From Geothrix campi (GTDB lineage: Bacteria > Acidobacteriota > Holophagae > Holophagales > Holophagaceae), in the NCBI RefSeq assembly GCF_024609265.1, contig NZ_JANHMP010000001.1, forward strand, positions 248,001 to 312,000: a stretch of DNA of 64,000 nt, given 5' to 3'. The first letter of the stretch is position 1. Each line of letters begins with the position of its first letter. The notes under the pieces are model-generated. The model made no database searches. It was not told the DNA's origin and saw only the letters and a program-made list of their open reading frames with translations. The position numbers and the translations under genes were made by a program. Below, one piece after another: positions 16,252 through 24,528 of the stretch.

Positions 16252-16701
16252 ATGCTCAACCGTCTGCAGGCCGATCTGAAAACCGCCATGCTGGCCAGGG
16301 ATGCAGCCCGGACCCAGGTGCTCCGCATGGCCCTGGCCGCCTACAAGAACGAAGCGGTGGCCAAGGGGCTGAGCCCTCAGGGCACCTTGGCCGAGGCGGA
16401 TGCCCTGGCTGTCCTCAAGCGCCTGGTGAAGTCACGGGAAGACAGCATCGCCCAGTTCGAGAAGGTGGGCCAGGCGGACCGGGCGGCCCAGGAGCGGGCG
16501 GAGATCGAGCTGCTAAAGCCCTACCTGCCGGCCATGATCGAGGGCCCGGCCCTGGAGGCGGCCGTGAAGGCGGCCATTGCTGAATCCGGGGCCACGACGA
16601 AGAAGGACATGGGGCTGGTCATGAAGGCCCTGCAGGCCGCCCATGGCGGCGCCTTCGACGGCAAGGCTGCCAGCACCCTCGTCCAGAGCCTGCTGCCCTG
16701 A
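16252..16701 (+). CDS. yqeY: GatB/YqeY domain protein
   Basis: 149 residues, entirely alpha-helical. Starts LNRLQADLKTAMLARD, contains VLKRLVKSREDSIAQFEKVGQAD and ELLKPYLPAMI, then KKDMGLVMKALQAAHGGAFDGKAAS. These match YqeY proteins, which share the tail domain of the amidotransferase subunit GatB and are presumed to bind tRNA. GGAGG lies seven bases before the start. A 126-bp inverted-repeat element begins directly after the stop. Confidence 0.95.
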   Translation: MLNRLQADLKTAMLARDAARTQVLRMALAAYKNEAVAKGLSPQGTLAEADALAVLKRLVKSREDSIAQFEKVGQADRAAQERAEIELLKPYLPAMIEGPALEAAVKAAIAESGATTKKDMGLVMKALQAAHGGAFDGKAASTLVQSLLP

Positions 16702-16827
16702 AACCGCGAAACACGCGAAAGGGGGTCGAGGCCAGGGTGCCGGGGCCCTTTGGGGAATCCCTGGAAATCGTCCGATTCATTCCTGACCAAGGTATTTTCG
16801 CGTAGGTCCGCAGCGCCTTTCGCGGTT
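16702..16827. repeat. 126-bp nested inverted-repeat element
   Basis: AACCGCGAAA (16702-16711) and TTTCGCGGTT (16818-16827) are a perfect 10-bp inverted repeat. Just inside them, ACGCGAAA (16713-16720) and TTTCGCGT (16796-16803) are a second. It begins on the base after the yqeY stop. Similar CTTCGCGTCTTT words occur upstream of uvrB (55451-55466). It looks like a small non-autonomous repeat (REP/MITE-like), with no coding capacity. Confidence 0.55.
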
Positions 16828-16888
16828 CGGCATTCCTGGTCCGGATGTGGCTCCTGCCTGGGTTAGACTCGAAGGTTCGAGGCCCCTG

Positions 16889-18730
16889 ATGAAGCAGTCG
16901 AAGCTCCTGATCCAGACCCTGCGCGAGACGCCGCGCGATGCCGACGTGGTGAGCCAGCAGCTCATGATGCGCGCCGGCATGATCCAAAAGGTGGCCGCAG
17001 GCATCTACAGCTACCTGCCGCTGGCCTTCCGCAGCATCCGCAAGTTCGAGGAGATCGTCCGCGAGGAACTGGCCAAGGACGGCTGCCAGGAACTGCTCAT
17101 GCCCGCGGTGCTGCCCGCGGAGCTGTGGCAGGAGAGTGGGCGCTGGAAATTCTATGGCGACGAGCTGCTGCGGTTCTGCGATCGCAAGGCGAAAGCGGAA
17201 GTGGCCGAGCGCCGCGCCCGGGGCGAGAAGCCGGACGAGCGCGAGTTCTACAACTTCTGTCTGGGCCCCACCCACGAAGAAGTGATCACCGACATCGTCC
17301 GGAAGAACGTGCGCAGCTACAAGCAGCTGCCCATGAACCTCTTCCAGATCCAGACCAAGTTCCGCGACGAGCGCCGCCCGCGATTCGGCCTCATGCGGGG
17401 CCGCGAGTTCACCATGAAGGACGGCTACTCCTTCCACGCGGACGACGCCTGCGCCGATCGTGAGTACTGGGCCATGTTCAACGCCTACAAGCGGATCTTC
17501 AGCCGCCTGGGTGTGAAGTTCCGCCCGGTGGAAGCGGACAGCGGCGCCATCGGTGGCAGCTTCACCCATGAGTTCCATGTGCTGGCCGGCAGCGGCGAGG
17601 ACGCCATCCTCAGCTGCGACGCCTGCGACTACACCTCCAACATCGAGAAGACGGAGGCTCCGACGCTGCCTGCGGGCGATCATGGGAAGGCCTTCGAGTT
17701 GAAGAAGGACCACTTCCGCACGCCGGGCGTGGTGGGGCAGGTGGAGCAGGCCGCGGGGATGATCGATGCGGAGCATCCCGCGGGGGTGCCGATCACTCAG
17801 ACCAGCAAGTTCTTCCTCTACCGCGTCACCTTCGCGGATGGGAGCACCAAGCTGGTGGGTGCTGTCCTGCGTGGCGATCACGAGGTGAACCCGGTGAAGG
17901 TGAAGAACTTCGTGGGCGCAGCCGAGATGGAGCTGATGCCCCTGGAGGAGGCTGAGGCCTTCACCGGTGCCAAGACCGGCTTCATGGGGCCCGTGGGATT
18001 GAAGGACGTCCAGCTGTTGGTGGACCGCAGCCTTGAAGGCGCGGTGAACCTCACTTGCGGTGCCAACCACACGGACTACCATCACTTCGGCCTCGACCCG
18101 ATGCGCGACCTGCCGGGTTGCACCTACGTGGATCTGCGCATGGCTGCCGAGCACGATGCCTGCACCCGCTGCGGGAAGGGCACCTACCAGGCCTTCCGCG
18201 GCATCGAGGTGGGCCAGGTGTTCAAGCTGGGCCTGAAGTATTCCAAGAGCATGGGCTGCACCTTCCTGGATGAGCAGGGCAAGGAGAACCCCATGGTGAT
18301 GGGCTGCTACGGCATCGGCATCACCCGCACCGTGGCCGCCGCTATCGAGCAGAACTACGATGCCGACGGCATCATCTGGCCTTGGCCCATCGCGCCCTAC
18401 CAGGTGCACATCGTCTGCCTGGATCCGGGTAGTGCGGAGGTGGCTGGGATCGCGTCCCAGGTCGAGCAGGATTTGGAAAAGGCGGGCTTCGAGGTGCTGC
18501 ACGACGACCGCGAGGGCATGAGCCCCGGCGCCAAGTTCAAGGACGCGGATCTGCTGGGCTTCCCCCTGCGCCTTATTGTGGGCGCCAAGGGACTCAAGGA
18601 CGGCCTCGTGGAGCTGCGCGACCGCCGCACCAAGGAAGTCGTGAAGCTCAAGCCGGAGGCCGCCGTCGCCGAGGTCGCCGCCGCTCGCGATCGCATCATG
18701 CAGGAACTGGAAACTGCGGGAGGACGTTAA
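16889..18730 (+). CDS. proS: Proline--tRNA ligase
   Basis: 613 residues. Class II synthetase motifs: motif 1 around AGMIQKVAAGIYSYLPLAFRSIRKFE, motif 2 FRDERRPRFGLMRGREFTMKDGYSFH, and motif 3 MVMGCYGIGITRTVAAAIEQ. The region between (about residues 235-400: GAIGGSFTHEFHVLAGSGEDAI, then an editing-like insert) is the bacterial-type ProRS INS editing domain. The C-terminal anticodon-binding domain contains DREGMSPGAKFKDADLLGFPLRLIVG. TAGACT (16864-16869) just upstream could be the -10. It overlaps the following gene by one base. Confidence 0.97.
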   Translation: MKQSKLLIQTLRETPRDADVVSQQLMMRAGMIQKVAAGIYSYLPLAFRSIRKFEEIVREELAKDGCQELLMPAVLPAELWQESGRWKFYGDELLRFCDRKAKAEVAERRARGEKPDEREFYNFCLGPTHEEVITDIVRKNVRSYKQLPMNLFQIQTKFRDERRPRFGLMRGREFTMKDGYSFHADDACADREYWAMFNAYKRIFSRLGVKFRPVEADSGAIGGSFTHEFHVLAGSGEDAILSCDACDYTSNIEKTEAPTLPAGDHGKAFELKKDHFRTPGVVGQVEQAAGMIDAEHPAGVPITQTSKFFLYRVTFADGSTKLVGAVLRGDHEVNPVKVKNFVGAAEMELMPLEEAEAFTGAKTGFMGPVGLKDVQLLVDRSLEGAVNLTCGANHTDYHHFGLDPMRDLPGCTYVDLRMAAEHDACTRCGKGTYQAFRGIEVGQVFKLGLKYSKSMGCTFLDEQGKENPMVMGCYGIGITRTVAAAIEQNYDADGIIWPWPIAPYQVHIVCLDPGSAEVAGIASQVEQDLEKAGFEVLHDDREGMSPGAKFKDADLLGFPLRLIVGAKGLKDGLVELRDRRTKEVVKLKPEAAVAEVAAARDRIMQELETAGGR

Positions 18731-19203
18731 TGGCTGAGGGTCGGGTCCACCTCACGACGTTCATCGAGGGTGTGCTCGTCCACGGCCAGCAGACACCCTT
18801 CGTGCTGCTCGTGCCCTCGCCCCATTCTCCGCATCGCGGTCTGCTCATGCCCGCCCAGATCCCCTGGTCGCCTGGTTTCCTGCCCACTGCTTTGCTGAAC
18901 GCACAAATCGAGGCGGGGTGGGGCATGCCCTACCGGTTCGTGGACAAGTCCACCCTCCCAGTGGTCTTCGACGAGCGTACGAGTCGCCTTCCCACGCCCT
19001 GGCTGCTCCGGCTCGAAGGGCTCGAAGGCCAGCAGCGCCTCTACCTCAGCCACCTCCTGCGGACCAAGGCCCCCGAGGATCTGCTGCCTCCGCCACCCAC
19101 CGGCGGCCAGTGGTTCAACGACAGGGGTCTTCAGAACGCGGACCTGTTGCCTGGGGTGCGGAGGCTCTGCCAGGCGGCCCTGCAAGCGGTGTCCGAAGGC
19201 TGA
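18730..19203 (+). CDS. Hypothetical protein coupled to proS
   Basis: 157 residues. Its ATG overlaps the proS stop (TAATG), so it is translationally coupled. The sequence is rich in Pro and Leu: VLLVPSPHSPHRGLLMPAQIPWSPGFLP early on, LLRLEGLEGQQRLYLSHLL in the middle and ATG-distal LLPPPPTGGQWF. No signal peptide or membrane helix, and no family I recognise. Position suggests a role tied to translation, but this is only context. A strong symmetrical terminator follows. Confidence 0.65.
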   Translation: MAEGRVHLTTFIEGVLVHGQQTPFVLLVPSPHSPHRGLLMPAQIPWSPGFLPTALLNAQIEAGWGMPYRFVDKSTLPVVFDERTSRLPTPWLLRLEGLEGQQRLYLSHLLRTKAPEDLLPPPPTGGQWFNDRGLQNADLLPGVRRLCQAALQAVSEG

Positions 19204-19223
19204 GGTTCCAGCCAGCTTCCGTT

Positions 19224-19263
19224 CCTACGAAAATCGGCGCCGAACGGCGCCGATTTTCGTAGG
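19224..19263. terminator. Bidirectional terminator between convergent genes
   Basis: A 40-base near-perfect palindrome: CCTACGAAAATCGGCGCCG, AA, then its complement. A-rich and T-rich arms flank the GC core on both sides, so it can stop transcription from the plus-strand gene and from ndk on the minus strand. Confidence 0.85.
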
Positions 19264-19278
19264 AGCCGCGCCCTGGAA

Positions 19279-19698
19279 TCAGAACTGTTCGAAGGCGTTG
19301 AAGAAGTAGCTCACCTCGAACTTGGCGCTCTCGGGTTTGTCGCTGCCGTGGGTGGCATTACGGCCGATGCTGGCGCCGAAGCGCTTGCGGAGCGTGCCCT
19401 CGGCGGCATTGGCCGGGTTGGTGGCGCCCATGAGGTCGCGCCAGCGCAGGATGGCGTTCTCGCCCTCAAGCACCATGATCGCCACGGGGCCCTCGGTCAT
19501 GAAGGCCTCCAACTCGGCGTAGAAGCCCTTGCCCACGTGCTCGTGGTAAAAGCCCTGGCAGATGGCGGGGGTGAGGCGGGTCAGCTTCAGGCCGACGATC
19601 TTGAGGCCGCTCTGTTCGATGGCGGTGAGGATCTCCCCCATGTGGCCGTCCTTGACGGCGTCGGGCTTGACGATGGCAAAGGTGCGTTCGAAGGCCAT
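19279..19698 (-). CDS. ndk: Nucleoside diphosphate kinase
   Basis: 139 residues. ERTFAIVKPDAVKDG start, FYHEHVGKGFYAEL, MGATNPANAAEGTLRKRFG and GRNATHGSD with the phosphorylated His117. This is the standard hexameric NDK length. ATG 19698 follows TGGAGA and gives the family N-terminus; upstream in-frame codons are not needed. It equalises NTP pools using ATP. Confidence 0.98.
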   Translation of the reverse strand: MAFERTFAIVKPDAVKDGHMGEILTAIEQSGLKIVGLKLTRLTPAICQGFYHEHVGKGFYAELEAFMTEGPVAIMVLEGENAILRWRDLMGATNPANAAEGTLRKRFGASIGRNATHGSDKPESAKFEVSYFFNAFEQF

Positions 19699-19722
19699 GA
19701 TTTCTCCAGAATCCAAACGATC

Positions 19723-19736
19723 AGTCTGCCCAGACT
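19723..19736. promoter_or_regulatory. Palindrome between ndk and secA
   Basis: AGTCTG-CC-CAGACT is a perfect 14-base dyad in the divergent ndk/secA region, 25 bases ahead of the ndk start. It could be an operator; no regulator is known. Confidence 0.3.
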
Positions 19737-19837
19737 AGGTAAATTCGGCAACCAAGGAGGCTTGGCTGGTGGTCCTCACGCTGGGAAATGGCGATTCGTC
19801 AGGCTACAATCAATGGTTTACGCGACTGGACGGATCC

Positions 19838-22456
19838 ATGATCGACAACCTCCTCAAGAAACTCATCGGTTCCAAGAACGACCGGGAGCTGAAGCGGCTG
19901 TGGGCCAAGGTCCAGTTCATCAATGCCTTGGAGCCGGAGATTTCGGCCCTGAGCGATGAGGCGCTGAAGGCCAAGACGCCCTACTTCAGGGAGAAGCTGG
20001 CCAACGGTGCGACCTTGGAGGAGATCCTGCCCGAGGCTTTCGCCGTGGCACGGGAAGCCAGCAAGCGCGTCCTCAAGATGCGGCACTTCGACGTGCAGCT
20101 GGTGGGCGGCATGGTGTTGCACGAAGGCAAGGTGGCTGAGATGAGGACGGGCGAGGGCAAGACCCTCACCGCCACGCTGCCGCTCTATCTCAACGCCCTG
20201 GCGGGCCAGGGCGCCCATCTCGTCACCGTGAACGACTACCTGGCTCGGCGCGACGCCGAGTGGATGGGTCGCCTCTATTCCTGGCTGGGGCTCACCATCG
20301 GCGTCGTCCAGCACGGCCTCGATGACCAGGAGCGCCGCGACGCCTACGCCTGCGACATCACCTACGCCACCAACAATGAGCTGGGCTTCGACTACCTCCG
20401 CGACAACATGAAGTGGGACCTGGAGGACTTCACCCAGCGCGGCTTCCATTACGCCATCGTGGACGAGGTGGACTCCATCCTCATTGACGAGGCGCGCACC
20501 CCGCTGATCATTGCGGGCAGCAGCGAGGAGGACACCTCCAAGTACTTCCGCATCGATGCCGTCGTGCCCAAGCTCAAGGCCGAAGTCCACTACAAGGTGG
20601 ATGAGAAGGACCGCCAGGTGATGCTCACCGATGAGGGCATCCATCATGCCGAGCAGCTCCTGGGCGTGGCGAACCTGTACGATCCGGGCAGCATCGAGAC
20701 CCTGCACGGCCTCAACCAGGCCTTGCTGGCCCACAACCTGTACCGTCTGGACGTGGACTACATGGTCCGCCCCAAGGAAGACGGGAAGGGCATGGAAGTG
20801 GTCATCGTGGACGAGTTCACGGGCCGCCTCATGCCGGGCCGCCGCTGGTCCAACGGCCTGCATCAGGCCATCGAGGCCAAGGAGGGCGTGGAAGTCAACG
20901 CCGAGAACCAGACACTTGCCACGGTGACCTTCCAGAACTTCTTCCGCATGTATGGCAAGTTGGCGGGCATGACCGGCACGGCCGAGACCGAAGCCACGGA
21001 ACTGCACTCCATCTACAAGCTCGATGTGGTCATCGTCCCCACCAACATGCCCATGGTCCGCAGGGATTTCGCAGACACGGTGTACGCCACCCGCAAGGGG
21101 AAGAAGAAGGCCATCGTCGAGGAGATCCGGGAGCTCCACACCAAGGGCCAGCCGGTCCTGGTGGGCACCGCCAGCATCGAGAGCAGCGAAGACCTGGCTG
21201 ATGCCCTCAAGGCTGCCCGGATCCCCCATGTGGTGCTGAACGCCAAGCACCATGAGCGGGAGGCCGAGATCGTGGCCCAGGCAGGCCGCAGAGGTGCCGT
21301 CACCATCGCCACCAACATGGCTGGCCGCGGCACGGACATCATCCTCGGTGGCAACCCCGAGGGCATGGCCCGGATGGAGGCCAAGAAGAAGGACATCGCC
21401 CTCTACGACGAGGAGGGCCTGGAAACAGCCGAATTCTCCGCCCTCGTGGAGCAGATGCGCGAACAGACTGCGGCCGAGCACGAGGAGGTGGTCAGCCTCG
21501 GTGGCCTGCACATCCTCGGCACCGAGCGCCACGAAAGCCGCCGCATCGACAATCAGCTCCGTGGCCGCGCCGGCCGCCAGGGCGATCCCGGCAGCAGCCG
21601 CTTCTACCTGTCCCTCGAGGACGACCTGATGCGGATCTTCGGGGGCGATCGCATCAAGAGCCTCATGGGCGCCATGGGCATGAATGATGACGAGCCCATC
21701 GAGGCCGGCATGGTCACCCGGGCCATCGAACGCAGCCAGAAGCGCGTGGAAGCCCACCACTTCGAGATCCGCAAGCACCTGCTCGAGTACGACGATGTGA
21801 TGAACAAGCAGCGCATCTTCTTCTACGGGCTGCGCACGGAGATCCTGAAGGGCAACACGAAGGATTACGTGCTGCGGGTGGCCGGGGAGATCGCCGAGGG
21901 CATTGCCCACGACTTCCTGCCCGACAAGGGTGAGCGCGATCTGGCGGGCTTCCGCGAGCGCGTGGAGCAGCTCTTCACGCTGACTGGCGAAGAGGTCGAC
22001 GCCGTGGGCCAGCTGCCCTACGCCCAGGCCAGCGAGGCCCTGGCTGCCCTGGTGCAGCGGTTCTACGAGGGCAAGGACGAACGGCTGGGCGGCGAAGGCA
22101 TGCGCAGCTACGAGCGCTGGTCCATCCTCCAGATCATCGACGCGGCCTGGAAGCGCCATCTGCTGGTCATGGACCACCTCAAGGAAGCCATCGGCTTCCG
22201 CGGGTATGGGCAGAAGGATCCGCTGGTGGAATACAAGCGCGAGAGCTACGAATACTTCGAGCAGATGCGCTTCGGCTACGAGGACGAGATCATCTCCTAC
22301 CTCTACCGGGTGGAGCCCCAGCCGGCCTACACGCCAGAGGAGGAGCTCTTCCGCGGCCCCGGCGACACCATCGAGCTCGGCCCCGACGAGCAGGGCAATC
22401 CCCCCGAGGGCATCCAGCGCGTGCTGCGGTTTACCGCGGGCGGCCTGGAGGATTGA
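19838..22456 (+). CDS. secA: Preprotein translocase ATPase SecA
   Basis: 872 residues. Begins [20 protein letters not shown]; Walker [11 protein letters not shown] (about 101-110); [32 protein letters not shown]; the preprotein cross-linking domain; [42 protein letters not shown]; and the helical scaffold [12 protein letters not shown]. It drives proteins through SecYEG. The end (FTAGGLED) lacks the C-terminal Cys-His zinc domain that binds SecB, and has only a short acidic linker. ATG 19838 starts the family N-terminus. TACAAT (19805-19810) is a possible -10. Confidence 0.98.
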   Translation: MIDNLLKKLIGSKNDRELKRLWAKVQFINALEPEISALSDEALKAKTPYFREKLANGATLEEILPEAFAVAREASKRVLKMRHFDVQLVGGMVLHEGKVAEMRTGEGKTLTATLPLYLNALAGQGAHLVTVNDYLARRDAEWMGRLYSWLGLTIGVVQHGLDDQERRDAYACDITYATNNELGFDYLRDNMKWDLEDFTQRGFHYAIVDEVDSILIDEARTPLIIAGSSEEDTSKYFRIDAVVPKLKAEVHYKVDEKDRQVMLTDEGIHHAEQLLGVANLYDPGSIETLHGLNQALLAHNLYRLDVDYMVRPKEDGKGMEVVIVDEFTGRLMPGRRWSNGLHQAIEAKEGVEVNAENQTLATVTFQNFFRMYGKLAGMTGTAETEATELHSIYKLDVVIVPTNMPMVRRDFADTVYATRKGKKKAIVEEIRELHTKGQPVLVGTASIESSEDLADALKAARIPHVVLNAKHHEREAEIVAQAGRRGAVTIATNMAGRGTDIILGGNPEGMARMEAKKKDIALYDEEGLETAEFSALVEQMREQTAAEHEEVVSLGGLHILGTERHESRRIDNQLRGRAGRQGDPGSSRFYLSLEDDLMRIFGGDRIKSLMGAMGMNDDEPIEAGMVTRAIERSQKRVEAHHFEIRKHLLEYDDVMNKQRIFFYGLRTEILKGNTKDYVLRVAGEIAEGIAHDFLPDKGERDLAGFRERVEQLFTLTGEEVDAVGQLPYAQASEALAALVQRFYEGKDERLGGEGMRSYERWSILQIIDAAWKRHLLVMDHLKEAIGFRGYGQKDPLVEYKRESYEYFEQMRFGYEDEIISYLYRVEPQPAYTPEEELFRGPGDTIELGPDEQGNPPEGIQRVLRFTAGGLED

Positions 22457-22478
22457 GCACCCAGGCTTGTTTGACTTG

Positions 22479-22518
22479 AGAAAATCGCAGGGGGCCACTT
22501 GGCCCCCTGCGATTTTCT
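22479..22518. terminator. Symmetrical terminator after secA
   Basis: AGAAAATCGCAGGGGGCC and its complement around loop ACTT form an 18-bp stem ending in TTTTCTT, a strong intrinsic terminator. Confidence 0.85.
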
Positions 22519-22546
22519 TGGGCAGGCCCGTCGGCCCTGCTACGGT
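22518..22546 (+). promoter_or_regulatory. Possible rapZ promoter
   Basis: TTGGGC (22518-22523) and TACGGT (22541-22546) with 17 bases between, directly after the secA terminator and nine bases ahead of the rapZ ATG. The leader would be nearly absent. Confidence 0.35.
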
Positions 22547-22554
22547 TTCTGGAT

Positions 22555-23406
22555 ATGGAACTCATCGTCGTCACGGGACTTTCCGGAGCCGGGCGCCATT
22601 CGGTGCTGGGAGCGCTGGAGGACAGCGGCTGCACGGCCCTGGACAATGTCCCGCCCCGGCTTCTCGAGCCCCTGATCGAGCTGGAATCGAAGCTCAGGCC
22701 CGGTCGGGAGCGCCTGGTGGTGGGCATGGACAGCCGCCACGCGGATTTCGCGCACGAGTTCGGCCCCCTGCTGGAACGTCTCAGCAGCGGCAATGTGCCG
22801 GTGCAGGTGGTCTTCGTGGAGGCAGACGACAGCGTGCTGCTGCGCCGCTATTCGGAAACCCGGCGACCCCACCACCTCGCCCTGCTGGGCTCCGCGGGCG
22901 AGGGGATCCAGCGGGAACGGGAGCTGCTCGCCCCGATCCGCGCCCTGGCAACCACCATCCTGGACACCACCGGTCTGAGCCTGGCGGAGTTGCGGTTGCG
23001 CGTCGCGGCCCTGGTGCCCCAGCTCCCCACCCGCAGCACGGCCGTCCGGCTGCTCAGTTTCGGCTTCAAGCGGGGGGTACCCGCGGATGCGGATGTGGTG
23101 CTGGACGCCCGGTTCCTGCCCAATCCGTACTATGTGGAAGCCCTGAAACCGCTGACGGGGTGCGATTCGGCCGTACAGGAGTACCTGCTGGAATCCCCGG
23201 AGTTCCGTGAGTTCCTGGAGCGCGCCGAATCCTGGCTGCGCTGGTCTCTGCCCCTGGTCCGCCAGGAGGGCCGGGCCTACCACACCCTCGCCATCGGCTG
23301 CACCGGCGGTCAGCACCGTTCCGTGGCCCTGGTGGAGCTGCTCGCCCACCGGATCCGGAACGATGTGGCCGCCCTCACCGTGCGCCACCGCGAGCTGAAC
23401 GGGTGA
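22555..23406 (+). CDS. rapZ: RapZ/YvcJ family protein with altered Walker A motif
   Basis: 283 residues. N-terminal P-loop-like domain (VVTGLSGAGRHSVLGALED) and C-terminal domain with LSFGFKRGVPADADVVLDARFLPNPYY, LTG and IGCTGGQHRSV, the strongly conserved RapZ signature. RapZ proteins adapt small RNAs controlling GlmS in enterobacteria, and YvcJ is a GTPase in Bacillus. The Walker A reads GAGRHS, with Arg14 where Lys is expected and His for Ser, so nucleotide hydrolysis is questionable. The neighbouring hprK/ptsN genes often seen with yvcJ are not in the window. Stop codons of rapZ and the opposite-strand gene abut. Confidence 0.95.
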   Translation: MELIVVTGLSGAGRHSVLGALEDSGCTALDNVPPRLLEPLIELESKLRPGRERLVVGMDSRHADFAHEFGPLLERLSSGNVPVQVVFVEADDSVLLRRYSETRRPHHLALLGSAGEGIQRERELLAPIRALATTILDTTGLSLAELRLRVAALVPQLPTRSTAVRLLSFGFKRGVPADADVVLDARFLPNPYYVEALKPLTGCDSAVQEYLLESPEFREFLERAESWLRWSLPLVRQEGRAYHTLAIGCTGGQHRSVALVELLAHRIRNDVAALTVRHRELNG

Positions 23407-24528
23407 TCATTCCCCTGTAAAGATCACGCCGCGCTTGGCCAATTCCGCGCGGATGAAGTCCCAGGCTCCGGGTTCCTGCCCCAGGAATTCCGGCGGGTTG
23501 ACGCCGGGCCGGGCATAGCCCTTCTGGACGACGAGCCGCACGGCGGCGGTGCAGGTGTAGCCAGTCGTCCTCGCCATGGAGGTGGTCTTCGTGGCGGGGT
23601 CGTAGCGGTCCAGGAGGTTCAGCTCCCGACACACCCGCTGACCATTCTTCAAGCCAGCCACGGTGACTCGCATGATCGTGAAATCCTCATCGCCTTCCTG
23701 CATGGACCACATGGGGAAGAGCAGGGCGGTGGTGAGGTCCAGGGGGCTGATCTCCACCCCGGCCACCTGGAGCTTCTCCTTGTTGAAGAACCCGGATTCC
23801 CGCAGCATCCGCATCTTCTCGATATGACCTGGATAGCGGAGGGTCTTCTCCTTCATGTCTGGTACCTGGGGGAAGGTCTTGATGAGGCTGCGGAGGCCGT
23901 CCGTGTTGAAGGATTCCAGCGTGCCCAGACCCTCGAAGTCCAGCAGCTCCGGTTCGGACAGGGCCGGCAGCGTCACCGTGCGGCCGTCCTTCACGTAGCG
24001 GGCGGGGCGGGTGTATTCCTCGATGACGTCGATAGGGCTGAAGCCGGCCTTGTATTCGTAGGGCCAGGTCCGCACCGCGGGCAGGCCGCCCACCAGGCAC
24101 TCGAAGGAATCCACGTGATCCCACTGCCGCAAGGTATCGCCCAGGATGATGTTGCCGCAGCCCGGTGCCACACCACAGTCCACGATGGCCGTGAGGCCCT
24201 GGGCCTTCGCCAAGGCGTCCAGCTCGAAGCAGTCCTCGTCGAAGAAGGAGATGTCCACCAGGGGCTTGCCAGCCTCCAGCACGGCCTTGGCCGTGGCGAA
24301 GCCCATGAAGCCCGGCACGGCACCCACGACCAAGTCCGCATCCGCCACGGCCGCCTTCACGCCATCGGGGGAAGCCAGGTCGGCGGGCCGGGTGGTCAAC
24401 CCCACGCTGCGCATGCGGGCCAGAGCACCTTCCGAGCGGTCGGCCACCGTGACCTTGAAATCCAGGGCGAGATCCTTGGCCATGGCACCGCCGACGCGGC
24501 CGGCTCCGAGAACGACGACATGGGTCAT
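23407..24528 (-). CDS. Saccharopine dehydrogenase family protein
   Basis: 373 residues. N-terminal Rossmann fold (VVVLGAGRVGGAMAKDLA) followed by ADLVVGAVPGFMGFATAKAVLEAGKPLVDISFF and DCGVAPGCGN, which characterise saccharopine dehydrogenase/lysine 6-dehydrogenase type enzymes. The C-terminal domain carries SFNTDGLRSLIKTFP and MARTTGYTCTAAVRLV. Likely an NAD(P)-dependent amino acid oxidoreductase acting on lysine or saccharopine. It overlaps the upstream amino-acid permease by four bases, so import and metabolism of one amino acid is a reasonable inference. Confidence 0.88.
   Translation of the reverse strand: MTHVVVLGAGRVGGAMAKDLALDFKVTVADRSEGALARMRSVGLTTRPADLASPDGVKAAVADADLVVGAVPGFMGFATAKAVLEAGKPLVDISFFDEDCFELDALAKAQGLTAIVDCGVAPGCGNIILGDTLRQWDHVDSFECLVGGLPAVRTWPYEYKAGFSPIDVIEEYTRPARYVKDGRTVTLPALSEPELLDFEGLGTLESFNTDGLRSLIKTFPQVPDMKEKTLRYPGHIEKMRMLRESGFFNKEKLQVAGVEISPLDLTTALLFPMWSMQEGDEDFTIMRVTVAGLKNGQRVCRELNLLDRYDPATKTTSMARTTGYTCTAAVRLVVQKGYARPGVNPPEFLGQEPGAWDFIRAELAKRGVIFTGE

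Noticed and set aside
19799-22498. 899-codon open frame on the minus strand over secA
   Set aside because: Mirror of secA codons; no domain similarity.
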